This document shows positions 25,826-34,633 of a stretch of DNA of 64,000 nucleotides, one piece after another; the first letter of the stretch is position 1, and each line of letters opens with the position of its first letter. This stretch comes from Thetidibacter halocola (GTDB lineage: Bacteria > Pseudomonadota > Alphaproteobacteria > Rhodobacterales > Rhodobacteraceae), in assembly GCF_018224955.1 (NCBI RefSeq), contig NZ_JAGTUU010000010.1:1-64000 (forward strand), read 5' to 3'. The notes under the pieces are model-generated. The model ran no database searches. It had not been told where the DNA came from and saw nothing but the letters and a program-made list of their open reading frames with translations. Both the position numbers and the translations under genes were made by a program.

Positions 25826-28350
25826 GTATTGCCGCTTTCATCCGTGACACCGTCTTGCGCCCTCGCCTTCTGCAGGCAGGCTGCATGGTCGTCTATGACC
25901 CCGATCACCGGTACCACGACCTCTGCTTGGGACTTGGCGATGACCGCATCCGTGTGATCGACGCCTCTGAAAGCAGTATCGAGAGCCGCCAGGAAGCGAT
26001 CATGGCCCTACGTGAAGTCGGCAAGACGACGCGCGAGATTGACGCGTTGGTGGTCTATGTTCCGCAACGGCGCACGGAAACCGATGAAGAAAAGCAAGCA
26101 GATCCCTTCTCAATCTATGCACAAAGTGGAGCGGTCTTTCCCCAGGACGATGGCGACGACTACCTGAGCCTTTGCCTGCGAGCGAAGCCAGATCATGCGA
26201 CCGAAATTCGCCGCATTTTCGCAGGATCGCCAAATGGCCCGTCTTTTTCTGTGATCGATGCGATTGGTGGTGGCGCCAGCTGGCCGCAGCTCCGAGCCGC
26301 GCTTCGGGTGGAGTCGGGCCGCGAAATCCTGGCGGCACTCTTGGCGCCGAGTGCCAAGCAAGCCGACGCCCTCAAGTCGCAAGAAGGCTGGAGCGAGGAA
26401 GCACGGGAGTTCCTGCGCGCTACCTTGGGGATGAGCGTCAAGACACGAGGCAAGACCTGGACTTCGATCGCCGATGAACTCTGGAGGTTCGTTCTCTTCA
26501 GCGAGTTTGTCTTTGATTTGCCGGTTCCTCTTCCTGAGTCACTCAAGGGCGTTCCTCACTCGCCAATCGAAGCAAAGCCGATCGTCGAGGATGTGTGCGA
26601 TCGCCTCCGCACCAATCCTACAACTCGGGACACCTACATTGAGCGCGCAGAGGCAATTGAACTTGAACTCTCTCTTCCAGAGCAGTGCCGCGACATCGAT
26701 GACCTTGGCGATCGCGATACATTCCCGTTTGAGGAGCGCACCTTCCTCAAGGCGGCGATCAAGGGCATCTCGACCAACGAAACTGACACGACACGCCACA
26801 TAATCGGCCGCCATAAGAATTCTGTTTGGCTCGGCAAAGGCGAAAGCCAAGCCCAGTGGGAATTGATCCGCACGGGTCTGGCGCTGATTGAATGCTGTGA
26901 CGACAACGAACGCCAGTTGCCGGAACATGCCCGATCACAAGCTGATTTGCTGGATTTCTACCTTGGAAGCCTGCGCGAAGCGGACCGCCTTCAACGCGAA
27001 TTTGAGCAGGCAGTTGGAGACTTTCTCGATCCCCACGGCATCATGCACGAAGTCATTGATCAGGCCAGATCCCGGTATCGCCGGCTGGCGGAGAAAGTCC
27101 AAGCAATCTTCATCAAGCACATTGAGATTGCGGGTTGGCCTCCGGAAGGCAGATTAGCAAATGCAGACGTCTATGACCGACTTCTGGCCGACCGTCTGAA
27201 AGACAACGGACGAAGAGTTGCTTACCTCATGGTCGACGCCCTCCGGTATGAGCTTGGCGTAACGCTTGAGAAGCAGCTGTCTGAAGACGGGCCGGTCGAA
27301 CTGCAAGCAGCCTACGCCCAATTGCCGACGATAACCTTGGTCGGTATGGCCAGCCTTCTTCCTGGCGCCCGCACACAGTTGTCGCTCGAGATCGAAGGCG
27401 ACGCGCTGGCCCCAAAACTTGGAACGGCCAAGGTTGGGAACGTCACCCAAAGAATGGATGTGCTTCGAAAGAAACTTGGTGATCGGTTCCAGGAGATGCC
27501 TCTGGGCGAGTTCGTTCGTGGAAAGCCAAAGATCACGTCCACTGTTGACCTCCTAGTCCTACGATCAACCGAGATCGATAGTCAGCTCGAGAGCAATCCT
27601 GAGACCACCCTCGGCTTAATACCAAGCACCTTGAAGCTCATTCGTGTCGCACTGCACAAGCTGCGTGGAATGGGTTTCAAAGAGGCCGTGATTGTCACCG
27701 ACCATGGATTTTTTCTCAATGGTCATGCAGCAGCAGGTGACGTTTGCACCAAGCCACAAGGAAATTGGACGGTCAATGCGCATGATAGAGCCCTACTCGG
27801 AAACGGAAACAGCGACTCTCATAGTGTTGTTCTGAAATCAGAGAGGGTTGGCATCCGGGGCAGCTTTGCGCAGGTTGCTCTGCCCAAGAGCATGGCTCCT
27901 TACAGAGCAGGACACCTTTACTTCCACGGCGGAGCTTCCTTAGCGGAGTCTGTTGTACCTGTGATTATTGCCCGCCTCGATAACGAAGAACACTTGAGAG
28001 CCGCCAAAATGACTGTCGAGCTCAACTATAAGAATGGCGCGAGACGAATTACCACGCGAGTACCTGTTGTGGAAATTGCCTTGGTTTCTGACGACATGTT
28101 TGCTCAAGAAGAAAGCGTTGAAATTCTAATAGAAGCGCAAGACGGAAAAGGGAACGTAGTCGGCGAGTCGCGAGCGGGCGGTGACGTAAACCCCGCCACG
28201 CGAACAATCACCCTCACGCCGGGCCAGCGCAAGCAGATTGCACTACGCATGGATCCCGACTTTGAAGGGAAATTCTCAATAAGGGCCTTGAACCCAACAA
28301 CTTTAGCAAGCCTAAGCGCGCTGAATCTTGAGACGGACTATACCGTATGA
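25822..28350 (+). CDS. pglZ: BREX phosphatase-superfamily protein PglZ (type A)
   Basis: An 842-residue PglZ. The alkaline-phosphatase-like domain is recognisable from RRVAYLMVDALRYELGVTLE (about residue 463), LPTITLVGMASLLPGA (about 500) and a metal-binding VIVTDHGFFLNGHAAAGDV (about 623), with GGASLAESVVPVIIAR near 700. A long N-terminal region (SIAAFIRDTVLRPRLL) interacts with other BREX proteins in the family. PglZ homologues can act as metal-dependent nucleases, and the protein is essential for both methylation and defence. Its start overlaps the DUF262 gene stop and its stop overlaps the brxL start. Confidence 0.94.
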   Translation: MSIAAFIRDTVLRPRLLQAGCMVVYDPDHRYHDLCLGLGDDRIRVIDASESSIESRQEAIMALREVGKTTREIDALVVYVPQRRTETDEEKQADPFSIYAQSGAVFPQDDGDDYLSLCLRAKPDHATEIRRIFAGSPNGPSFSVIDAIGGGASWPQLRAALRVESGREILAALLAPSAKQADALKSQEGWSEEAREFLRATLGMSVKTRGKTWTSIADELWRFVLFSEFVFDLPVPLPESLKGVPHSPIEAKPIVEDVCDRLRTNPTTRDTYIERAEAIELELSLPEQCRDIDDLGDRDTFPFEERTFLKAAIKGISTNETDTTRHIIGRHKNSVWLGKGESQAQWELIRTGLALIECCDDNERQLPEHARSQADLLDFYLGSLREADRLQREFEQAVGDFLDPHGIMHEVIDQARSRYRRLAEKVQAIFIKHIEIAGWPPEGRLANADVYDRLLADRLKDNGRRVAYLMVDALRYELGVTLEKQLSEDGPVELQAAYAQLPTITLVGMASLLPGARTQLSLEIEGDALAPKLGTAKVGNVTQRMDVLRKKLGDRFQEMPLGEFVRGKPKITSTVDLLVLRSTEIDSQLESNPETTLGLIPSTLKLIRVALHKLRGMGFKEAVIVTDHGFFLNGHAAAGDVCTKPQGNWTVNAHDRALLGNGNSDSHSVVLKSERVGIRGSFAQVALPKSMAPYRAGHLYFHGGASLAESVVPVIIARLDNEEHLRAAKMTVELNYKNGARRITTRVPVVEIALVSDDMFAQEESVEILIEAQDGKGNVVGESRAGGDVNPATRTITLTPGQRKQIALRMDPDFEGKFSIRALNPTTLASLSALNLETDYTV

Positions 28351-30443
28351 GTGACATGGACGAGCTGGACCGGCGCCTCACGTCGACCTTCGATGGCAAG
28401 GTTGTTCGAAAAGATCTGCTGCATCGGATTAAGAAGGGCACAAACGTACCAACATTCGTGCTCGAATTCCTGTTGGCTCGCTATTGCGCAAGCGACGATC
28501 AGGCAGAAATGGATGCAGGTATGGAGGCCGTACTTGCAACCCTTCAGGATAATTACGTAAGGCCCGACGAAGCCAATGCCGCTCAATCGAAAGTGGCAAC
28601 TAAGGGTAAGCACCGCTTCATTGATAAGGTTCACGTCAGATACGTTGAAAAGGAAAAGCGGCATTGGGCATCGCTGGAAAATTTCAATTCGCAGCGCATC
28701 GCTATTGGAGAAAAATTCTATCGGGACAACGAACGGCTCCTCGAGGGTGGAATCTGGGCTGAGGTCACACTTTCCCATAATGACATCGAGGACGATGATT
28801 ACGCCTTCTACATAGAAGATCTACGCCCGATTCAGCTCTCGCGCTTTGACTTCCAGCAGTACACAGATGGCCGCAACGAATTCACCCGGGATGATTGGCT
28901 CAACGTCATCATGAGATCGGTCGGCCTGGACCCGTCCAAGCTTTCCCAACGGGTCAAAATGCACTTCGTGGCTCGGTTGGCTCCGCTTGTAGAGCCCAAC
29001 TACAACTATATCGAGCTAGGCCCCCGCGGAACCGGAAAGTCGTATTTCTTCAGTGAGTTTTCGCCCTACGCGACGCTCATATCGGGCGGTCAGGCAACAA
29101 AAGCGACGCTGTTCTATAACAACGCTCGTCGTAAAGTTGGTTTGGTTGGTTACTGGGACACCGTGGCATTTGACGAAGTTGGGGGGATCAAGGTCCGTGA
29201 CCCGGATACGATTCAGATCATGAAGGACTTCATGGCGAATGGACGATTTTCGCGCGGCGCGGAAGTCATCGCTGATGCCAGTCTCAGTTTTGTAGGCAAC
29301 ATCGACCTGTCTGTGAGCCAGGTCGTCAACTCAACAGAATACGACCTCTTTCAGCCGCTGCCGCCCGAACTAGATCTGGCAATAATGGACCGGTTCGCAG
29401 CATATATTCCTGGCTGGGAGTTCCCAAAGAACAGCAGTTCTTTTTTGACCAGCAGGTACGGATTCATCACTGACTATCTTTCTGAGGCCTTTCATTATCA
29501 ATTTAAGCATACCAATAGATATGAAGAGGTGAACCGACGCATTCGGCTTGGGAAAGCTGTTGAGGGACGTGACGAGAAGGGAATTAAGAAAACCGTGGCT
29601 GCGTTCCTGAAGGTTCTTCATCCGAATGGCGCGCCGAGCGACGAGGAATTCGAGGAGTATGTAGCGTATGCAATGGAATGCCGCCGTCGGGTAAAGGAAC
29701 AAATGAACAAGCGTAAACCAGATGATGAGTTTGCCTTGATCAATCTTTCGTACTTCAACTCAGATGGGGCAGAGGTGGTTGTGTACTGCCCGGAGTCGAA
29801 GGACGTGGCAGCCACTCAGGAGCCGACAAGAAGAATGCTCAACGTCTCGCAGCAGACGGAAATTCAATCGGATGCAGACGAAACGTCGGTTGCTAGTAGC
29901 ACCAAGGTTCAGAGTGGTCCCGCTCCATCAACAACAGATAACACAACTCCTGTTCAGCCGCAGCTTCGCGAACAACACTTCACCATCATGTACGGAGACA
30001 CGGGCCACAGCTACGAGTCGATCGTCGGCCCATATCTTTCTGGTGCGAAGTCGGTAGTTGTAGAGGACCCGTACATCCGCCTTCAGCATCAAATCCAAAA
30101 TTTTGTAAGGTTCTGCGAGACAATACTTAAATCAGGAACGGTAAAGAAGATTGAGCTCGTCACTGGGTATGATGATCGGACACAGCTCGCTGAAATACAC
30201 GAGAAACTTGATGACTTGAAGCAAAGCTTGCTAGAAGTAGACGTCATACTCGATGTCAAGCTTAATCCAAACATACATGACCGTGAAATTCGGTTGGATA
30301 ATGGCTGGGTAATTAAGATTGGTCGAGGACTTGACTTTTATCAGCGTCCCATGAGTTGGTTCGAGGTTGGGGTACACGATCTAAGCCTGCGCAAATGTCT
30401 GGAAACCAAGGTCGACATTTATAAGATCAAAACCGACAGCTAA
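28347..30443 (+). CDS. brxL: BREX AAA+ protein BrxL, with a MIT_C-like C-terminus in place of Lon protease
   Basis: A 698-residue last gene of the operon. The BrxL N-terminal DNA-binding part (MDELDRRLTSTFDGKVVRKD) is followed by an AAA+ core: Walker A ELGPRGTGKSYFFSE near residue 224, Walker B TVAFDEVGGI near 270, and an arginine-containing PPELDLAIMDRFAAYIPGWE. After ALINLSYFNSDGAEVVVYCP there is a ~50-residue low-complexity linker, then about 145 residues (YESIVGPYLSGAKSVVVEDP ... IQNFVRFCE ... IKIGRGLDFYQRP) that resemble the MIT C-terminal phospholipase-D-like domain. No Lon Ser-Lys dyad is seen. BrxL forms hexamers on DNA and blocks phage replication. Confidence 0.88.
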   Translation: MSDMDELDRRLTSTFDGKVVRKDLLHRIKKGTNVPTFVLEFLLARYCASDDQAEMDAGMEAVLATLQDNYVRPDEANAAQSKVATKGKHRFIDKVHVRYVEKEKRHWASLENFNSQRIAIGEKFYRDNERLLEGGIWAEVTLSHNDIEDDDYAFYIEDLRPIQLSRFDFQQYTDGRNEFTRDDWLNVIMRSVGLDPSKLSQRVKMHFVARLAPLVEPNYNYIELGPRGTGKSYFFSEFSPYATLISGGQATKATLFYNNARRKVGLVGYWDTVAFDEVGGIKVRDPDTIQIMKDFMANGRFSRGAEVIADASLSFVGNIDLSVSQVVNSTEYDLFQPLPPELDLAIMDRFAAYIPGWEFPKNSSSFLTSRYGFITDYLSEAFHYQFKHTNRYEEVNRRIRLGKAVEGRDEKGIKKTVAAFLKVLHPNGAPSDEEFEEYVAYAMECRRRVKEQMNKRKPDDEFALINLSYFNSDGAEVVVYCPESKDVAATQEPTRRMLNVSQQTEIQSDADETSVASSTKVQSGPAPSTTDNTTPVQPQLREQHFTIMYGDTGHSYESIVGPYLSGAKSVVVEDPYIRLQHQIQNFVRFCETILKSGTVKKIELVTGYDDRTQLAEIHEKLDDLKQSLLEVDVILDVKLNPNIHDREIRLDNGWVIKIGRGLDFYQRPMSWFEVGVHDLSLRKCLETKVDIYKIKTDS

Positions 30444-30456
30444 CGCGCTGTCAGTC

Positions 30457-30578
30457 TCATCGGCATTTTCGTACCTGATCCCGCAAAACGGCATAGTCGC
30501 TCATCATCTCGACCACGGCCGAGCTGTGTGGCAGCAGCTCCAAATCCTCGGTCGCCTGTGCCTGGAGCTCGCGGGTGT
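30457..30578 (-). pseudogene. 3' fragment of an unidentified gene cut by the IS3 element
   Basis: The reverse strand reads YTRELQAQATEDLELLPHSS followed by about 20 more residues to a TGA at 30457-30459. The text is protein-like, but no start is available before the IS sequence begins near 30571-30580. I cannot name the family. It is convergent with brxL and 13 nt from its stop. Confidence 0.35.
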
Positions 30579-31057
30579 ACTGCTCTGACCCCCGATAACT
30601 CCTCCATCTGATGCTAGAGTCTGGCCCACGAAGAGGACCGGACCATGAAGAGATTGAAGTTCACTGAGGAACAGATCATCGGCATCCTACGGGAGCAGGA
30701 AGCGGGTGCGAAGACGGCGGATCTGTGCCGCCGGCACGGGATCAGCAACGCGACGTTTTACGCCTGGAAGGCCAAGTTCGGCGGGATGGACGTGTCCGAC
30801 GCGAAGCGGCTGAAGGCGCTCGACGAGGAGAATGCCCGGCTGAAGCGGCTCCTGGCGGAGTCGCTGCTCGACCAGGCCGCGCTGAAGGACCTCCTGTCGC
30901 GAAAGTGGTAACGCCCGCCGCCAGGCGCGAAGCCGTCGCGATCCTCGTGGAGCGCCACGAGATGAGCGAGCGGCGGGCGTGTGCCGTGATCGGCGCGGAC
31001 CGGACCTCGATCCGATACCGCAGCCGACGCCCCGACGATCACGATCTGCGCGAGCGC
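30571..31057 (+). mobile_element. IS3-family element, 5' part only
   Basis: The segment holds a complete orfA (30645-30911) and, in the -1 frame from about 30890, the first ~55 residues of OrfB (KVVTPAARREAVAILVERHE ... IRYRSRRPDDHDLRERL). The OrfB catalytic DDE domain and right end are missing; sequence jumps at about 31057 into the 3' end of a reverse-strand HTH gene. The left end is near 30571 (TGCTCTGACCCCC). The element is dead and marks a deletion or rearrangement just right of the BREX operon. Confidence 0.75.
30645..30911 (+). CDS. IS3-family transposase OrfA
   Basis: An 88-residue OrfA starting MKRLKFTEEQIIGILREQEA, with the HTH_Tnp_1 helix-turn-helix (TADLCRRHGISNATFYAWKA) and the EENARLKRLLAESLLDQAAL leucine zipper. 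Length is normal. An AGAGGA element precedes the ATG. Without an intact OrfB it cannot support transposition on its own. Confidence 0.88.
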   Translation: MKRLKFTEEQIIGILREQEAGAKTADLCRRHGISNATFYAWKAKFGGMDVSDAKRLKALDEENARLKRLLAESLLDQAALKDLLSRKW

Positions 31058-31203
31058 CTGTCCTCGAGCCGGTAGACCACCCGGCCACCGAGTTTCATGT
31101 AGGCCGGGCCTTCCCCGGCCCATCGCCAGCGCTCGAGCGTGCGGTGCGAGATCGTCCAGCGCCGCGCGAGCTCCTTCTGGGTGAGGCAGGTCTTCTGCTG
31201 CAT
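31039..31203 (-). pseudogene. Excisionase/AlpA-like HTH protein, 3' end replaced by IS junction
   Basis: The reverse frame from 31203 (MQQKTCLTQKELARRWTISH) is a MerR/AlpA-type DNA-binding fold of the helix_turn_helix_17 kind: RTLERWRWAGEGPAYMKLGG then VVYRLED. Family members continue with an EAFE-type helix after YRLED, but here the sequence runs into IS3 DNA at about 31057 and stops at 31039. A GGAGAG element precedes the ATG at 31203, so that start is preferred to 31221. It may have been an excisionase or small regulator of a mobile element. Confidence 0.65.
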
Positions 31204-31415
31204 CGTTCTCTCCGTTGGCATGTGCTTCGGAGAGACAATGCGAAATCCGTCTGTGGGATGTCGTCAGGATCGCAGGGGGATGCGGAGGGGGATGGAAAAC
31301 GCCATGAAATGAGGGGCTGCGGGGCGCACTGTGGGATGACTATCCCCCTCCATCCCCCAGACCATCCCACACGGGAGGTCAAACTGGAGGGAATCGTAGA
31401 GGGATGGTGGGCCGG

Positions 31416-32099
31416 TCAGACCCCGATAAGGCGATAGGCACCGCGGCCGTTCGAAGCGATCAGTGCGCGCCAGTTCTTCTTCGACTTGAAGACATCTGAC
31501 ATCTTGAGGCTGCGCGAGCCCACGGCGGTGAGGATCGCCTTGCCGTTCTGCCACGGCTCGCCGCGCGCAGCAGCTTCGTGCAGCACCCGCACGACCTGAG
31601 ACTGAATCGGGCCAAGTCTGAACTGCTGCCCGTTGCAGCGGACATCCTGATAATCGTCGGAGGCCTGGAAGGTGCCGGGTTGGGGGCTGGCAACAGCACC
31701 GCCAAAGCCGGTCTCGGCCTCAAACCGGTCGCGCTCCTCGCGCCTCAGGAAAAGATCGCGATGACGGACGGTTATGCACTCACGCGCCCCTGTCAGACAG
31801 GCATAGTGGGCCCTGTGCGAGCGGAAGCGACTGAGCTTAACCTCGCCGTGCCGGAACAGCTGGAAGACGTCGTGGGCATGGAGATCGAGCAGCCCGTTGA
31901 ACGGCCCTCGCTCGAAGGGTACGGAGAACCTTTCCCCCTCCGGCGTCTCCTCGTAATCGCCGAACTCAACCACCAGGTTGAACACCCGAATCGACAGCCG
32001 CAACTGGTCGTTCTCGGCGAGGTACACGAGGTCTGCCTCGGACATGGACCAGCGCTCGAGGATCTCCGGCAGGGTGAAATACGACTTCTCGATCTCCAT
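31416..32099 (-). CDS. Hypothetical protein paired with the S24 repressor
   Basis: A 227-residue protein (MEIEKSYFTLPEILERWSMS). Residues 7-30 look like an HTH/MerR-like opening (TLPEILERWSMSEADLVYLA); the rest has no domain I can name, although the C-terminal KMSDVFKSKKNWRALIASNG resembles winged-helix proteins of Rhodobacteraceae islands. It is divergent from the S24-type repressor across a 109-nt intergenic region that presumably holds both promoters and the repressor's operator. It may be the target the repressor controls. Between 31222 and 31415 nothing is recognisable. Confidence 0.6.
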   Translation of the reverse strand: MEIEKSYFTLPEILERWSMSEADLVYLAENDQLRLSIRVFNLVVEFGDYEETPEGERFSVPFERGPFNGLLDLHAHDVFQLFRHGEVKLSRFRSHRAHYACLTGARECITVRHRDLFLRREERDRFEAETGFGGAVASPQPGTFQASDDYQDVRCNGQQFRLGPIQSQVVRVLHEAAARGEPWQNGKAILTAVGSRSLKMSDVFKSKKNWRALIASNGRGAYRLIGV

Positions 32100-32208
32100 C
32101 CGGACCCTCGATTCTCAGGTGTGATTGTTTAGGTTTTGTTCTAGTCTCTTGACGGCCCTGCTTCAATCCTGTTTTATCCCATTTCATCCACATATCCTTG
32201 GGGAAAAC

Positions 32209-32886
32209 ATGACCGAGCAGCACACATTGGCCGACCGCCTCCGCGCCCGTGCCCATCAGCTCGGCCTGGCGCCCGCCCATGTCGCCGAGATGGCCGGCGT
32301 GAACCGCTCCTTCGTCTACGACATCCTGCGCGGCCGCTCATCCCGGCCTGGTATCGACCGGCTGGCCGAGATCGCCCGGGTGCTGAAAGTGGATCGAGAC
32401 TGGCTGATCCACGGGATCGGCGAAGTCGAGGGCCCGTCTCCCTTCGTGGAGAACCCCGACGATGTTTTCGTTGCCATTGCGCACGCCACGCCGCGCCCCA
32501 CCATGGGTGGTGGCGCGGTCGTCACCGAGGACGGCGACACCCCCGGTCGCGTGTACCATTTCCGGCGGTCATGGATCCGGCACACCTTGAAAGCCACTCC
32601 GTCGCAACTGCGCATCATGCATGTGGAGGGGGACAGCATGGCGCCGACCCTGTTGAGCGGCGACGCCGTGCTGGTCGACATGACCCGTCGCGCGCCCAAC
32701 CCGCCCGGCATCTTTGTCTTGGACGACGGGATGGGGCTGGTGGCCAAGCGGCTCGAGCACATTCCCAACAGCGACCCGCCCGCGGTCCGCGTCATCTCCG
32801 ACAACAAGCACTACCCCGAATACGAAAGAACGGCCGACGAGATCCACATCGTCGGCCGCATCCGTTGGTTCGCGCGGGAGATCTGA
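32209..32886 (+). CDS. XRE-HTH / S24 peptidase repressor (phage CI/LexA-like)
   Basis: A 225-residue protein with an N-terminal XRE helix-turn-helix (PAHVAEMAGVNRSFVYDILR, near residues 22-42) and a C-terminal S24 domain (MHVEGDSMAPTLLSGDAVLV near residues 139-158, carrying the catalytic serine; lysine in GLVAKRLEHIP). A GGGGAVV-like stretch near 98-104 could hold the self-cleavage site. Such proteins repress mobile-element genes and are inactivated by RecA during DNA damage. Start at 32209 (MTEQHT) is chosen for the family N-terminus. It is divergent from the 227-aa hypothetical gene. Confidence 0.88.
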   Translation: MTEQHTLADRLRARAHQLGLAPAHVAEMAGVNRSFVYDILRGRSSRPGIDRLAEIARVLKVDRDWLIHGIGEVEGPSPFVENPDDVFVAIAHATPRPTMGGGAVVTEDGDTPGRVYHFRRSWIRHTLKATPSQLRIMHVEGDSMAPTLLSGDAVLVDMTRRAPNPPGIFVLDDGMGLVAKRLEHIPNSDPPAVRVISDNKHYPEYERTADEIHIVGRIRWFAREI

Positions 32887-32887
32887 G

Positions 32888-33109
32888 GTGATCGCGCTCA
32901 AGGAGATCGACGATGCCGACCCGGCGCTGACGCAGTCAGCGCTGGTGCGCGGGGTCGAGAAGACGATAACCATGCTGGGGACCACGGTGGCTCGGTGTCA
33001 AGCTCGAGGAAATAGCTCATGGCGGCGTTGCGCAATCGAATGGAAGATTTCTTGGCCGACTGGCGCAATGATTTGCCCAACGGTTGGCTGGATGTGTTCA
33101 ACGAGATAG
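32888..33109 (+). pseudogene. Truncated hypothetical gene downstream of the S24 repressor
   Basis: A GTG-started frame reads VIALKEIDDADPALTQSALV then RGVEKTITMLGTTVARC before the codon pattern changes near 33000 and the frame enters the UDG-like gene in the wrong phase. The first ~37 codons look real and directly follow the repressor stop, so this appears to be the head of an operon partner whose remainder was replaced when the UDG-like gene arrived. Confidence 0.4.
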
Positions 33110-33846
33110 AACCTGATCTCGCTTCTATTCCACAAAACATCCAAATAGATATAGCTATTCCGGTTTTTCCAGGACGGCGGAATAACCCGATCGGCGGTGC
33201 GCCTCACGGCGCCCACCTGTTTCGAGCTTTCGATGGAATCGAAAGAAATGGTGTGCGTGTTGTTGTTCTCGGGAGAGACCCTTACCCAGTGCTACACTCC
33301 GCCACTGGAAGGGCATTCGAGGATGGAGCTTGGAATGGCGAGCCGACACAACTGGCTGACAGCCTCAAATGTTTAGTGCAGTCTGCGATCACTACCAATG
33401 GAGCGGAGTTGGCTGTGCCAGACGATACAGCAAACTGGCCCGCAGTGAGGCAGGCAGTCCAACGCGGACAAGTGGTCCTGCCGCAGCTTGATGCCTATTT
33501 CAATGGCCTAGCTCAACAAGGGGTGCTTTTCGTCAATTCATCACTTACACGCACCAGGGAAGAGGATTTTAAGCACCATTTAGCTTTGTGGAAACCGTTC
33601 TTAAATGCCCTCATAAGAAATCTTTCCTCTGATCAAAATGTCCCCGTTGTATTCTTGCTACTGGGCGAAGATGCGCAACGAAGATTCTGCTCCGCCGAAC
33701 CTCTAATGAGGAACTCAGCTTTGGTTTCGAATGCACATCCTTCGCGCGCTCAACACTATTACAAAACTTCGAACCCGCTCTTGCGGACAAACACTGCCCT
33801 CATGGAGCTTGGAGCGGATGAAATAGTTTGGTGGCCACAAGTTTGA
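33019..33846 (+). CDS. Uracil-DNA glycosylase-like protein
   Basis: A 275-residue protein of the UDG superfamily (family 1-like). The water-activating loop appears as VLGRDPYPVLHSATGRAFED (near residues 85-104; the usual GQDPYH is GRDPYP, so D and Y are kept while Q and H are changed). The Asn-bearing strand is VLFVNSSLTRT near 172, and the DNA-intercalating loop NAHPSRAQHYY near 238 keeps the HPS histidine. An additional ~60-residue N-terminal region is not seen in housekeeping UDG. GAGGAAA precedes the ATG. Its AT-richer codons differ from its neighbours, and it sits in a mobile module beside defence genes, so a role against phage DNA with unusual bases is plausible but unproven. Confidence 0.75.
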   Translation: MAALRNRMEDFLADWRNDLPNGWLDVFNEIEPDLASIPQNIQIDIAIPVFPGRRNNPIGGAPHGAHLFRAFDGIERNGVRVVVLGRDPYPVLHSATGRAFEDGAWNGEPTQLADSLKCLVQSAITTNGAELAVPDDTANWPAVRQAVQRGQVVLPQLDAYFNGLAQQGVLFVNSSLTRTREEDFKHHLALWKPFLNALIRNLSSDQNVPVVFLLLGEDAQRRFCSAEPLMRNSALVSNAHPSRAQHYYKTSNPLLRTNTALMELGADEIVWWPQV

Positions 33847-33982
33847 GCTGGACGTCGACATAATGTACGTGGCCTAGCCCAAGGTCCTCAACAGCATGCC
33901 GGGCCATCGAGCAATTTCTCAACTCATTCTCGCGGCAGAAATGCTCAGCGCAAATTTACGCTGACATCCCTGAAGCGCGGGT

Positions 33983-34417
33983 CTATTGAAAATTCACGTT
34001 GAACCCCACACCGGAAAATCTGACAAACTCGGGATAACCATCCGTACTAACATCAAGCTCAATATCAAGCGTCACTTGGCATCCTGCGCTTGCGCGCCTT
34101 GAATAAGCGGAAGGGCATTGTCGAGCCCTTTGCGTTACTTGTCGTCCATCATCCAGTTTGATTTCGAAGCTCAGGCCATCTTCAACTACGACCGTGAATT
34201 CATCCTCTAAGATTGGATTCGAATACATTTGACCGGAGACATTCAAAGTACTTCCATCAAAAGACCTAATTGCACGGACAAGTTGCGCAAAGGTTGCGGT
34301 CGTCATATCTTCCTCTGAAATCGTAACCGTCGTTTCGACCGTTGTGGTGAGTTGTTGCGTCAACCCGGGTGTCGCCGGAAAAAACAGAATCGCGGCGGAG
34401 ACGACGATAGCTTTCAT
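33983..34417 (-). CDS. Small exported hypothetical protein
   Basis: A 144-residue protein beginning MKAIVVSAAILFFPATPGLT, a good Sec signal peptide with cleavage probably near TQQ. The mature part is beta-rich with a single cysteine pair (ARQCPSAYSRRASAGCQVTL) that could form a disulphide. The start at 34417 is chosen because the longer frame adds non-signal residues before it. No family is recognised. It is convergent with the UDG-like gene; the 136 nt between them are featureless. Confidence 0.5.
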   Translation of the reverse strand: MKAIVVSAAILFFPATPGLTQQLTTTVETTVTISEEDMTTATFAQLVRAIRSFDGSTLNVSGQMYSNPILEDEFTVVVEDGLSFEIKLDDGRQVTQRARQCPSAYSRRASAGCQVTLDIELDVSTDGYPEFVRFSGVGFNVNFQ

Positions 34418-34633
34418 GAGACGGTCCCCAAATGTTAGTTGTCCGAACCCATAGTGCTTCAGCCGAGGTGGCTGATCAAGCATGTGCATCCCAAACTATT
34501 CTCATGGTCCAAGTTCCGCGAACGCTTCGCTTCTCATAACTTCGCTCTCCTACGACAATCTATTGTTTAAGCTTGAAATCACTCGTCGCGACCGGCGAAC
34601 ACGGAGCAATCCGCCTCAGGAGGTTCGCTCCCC

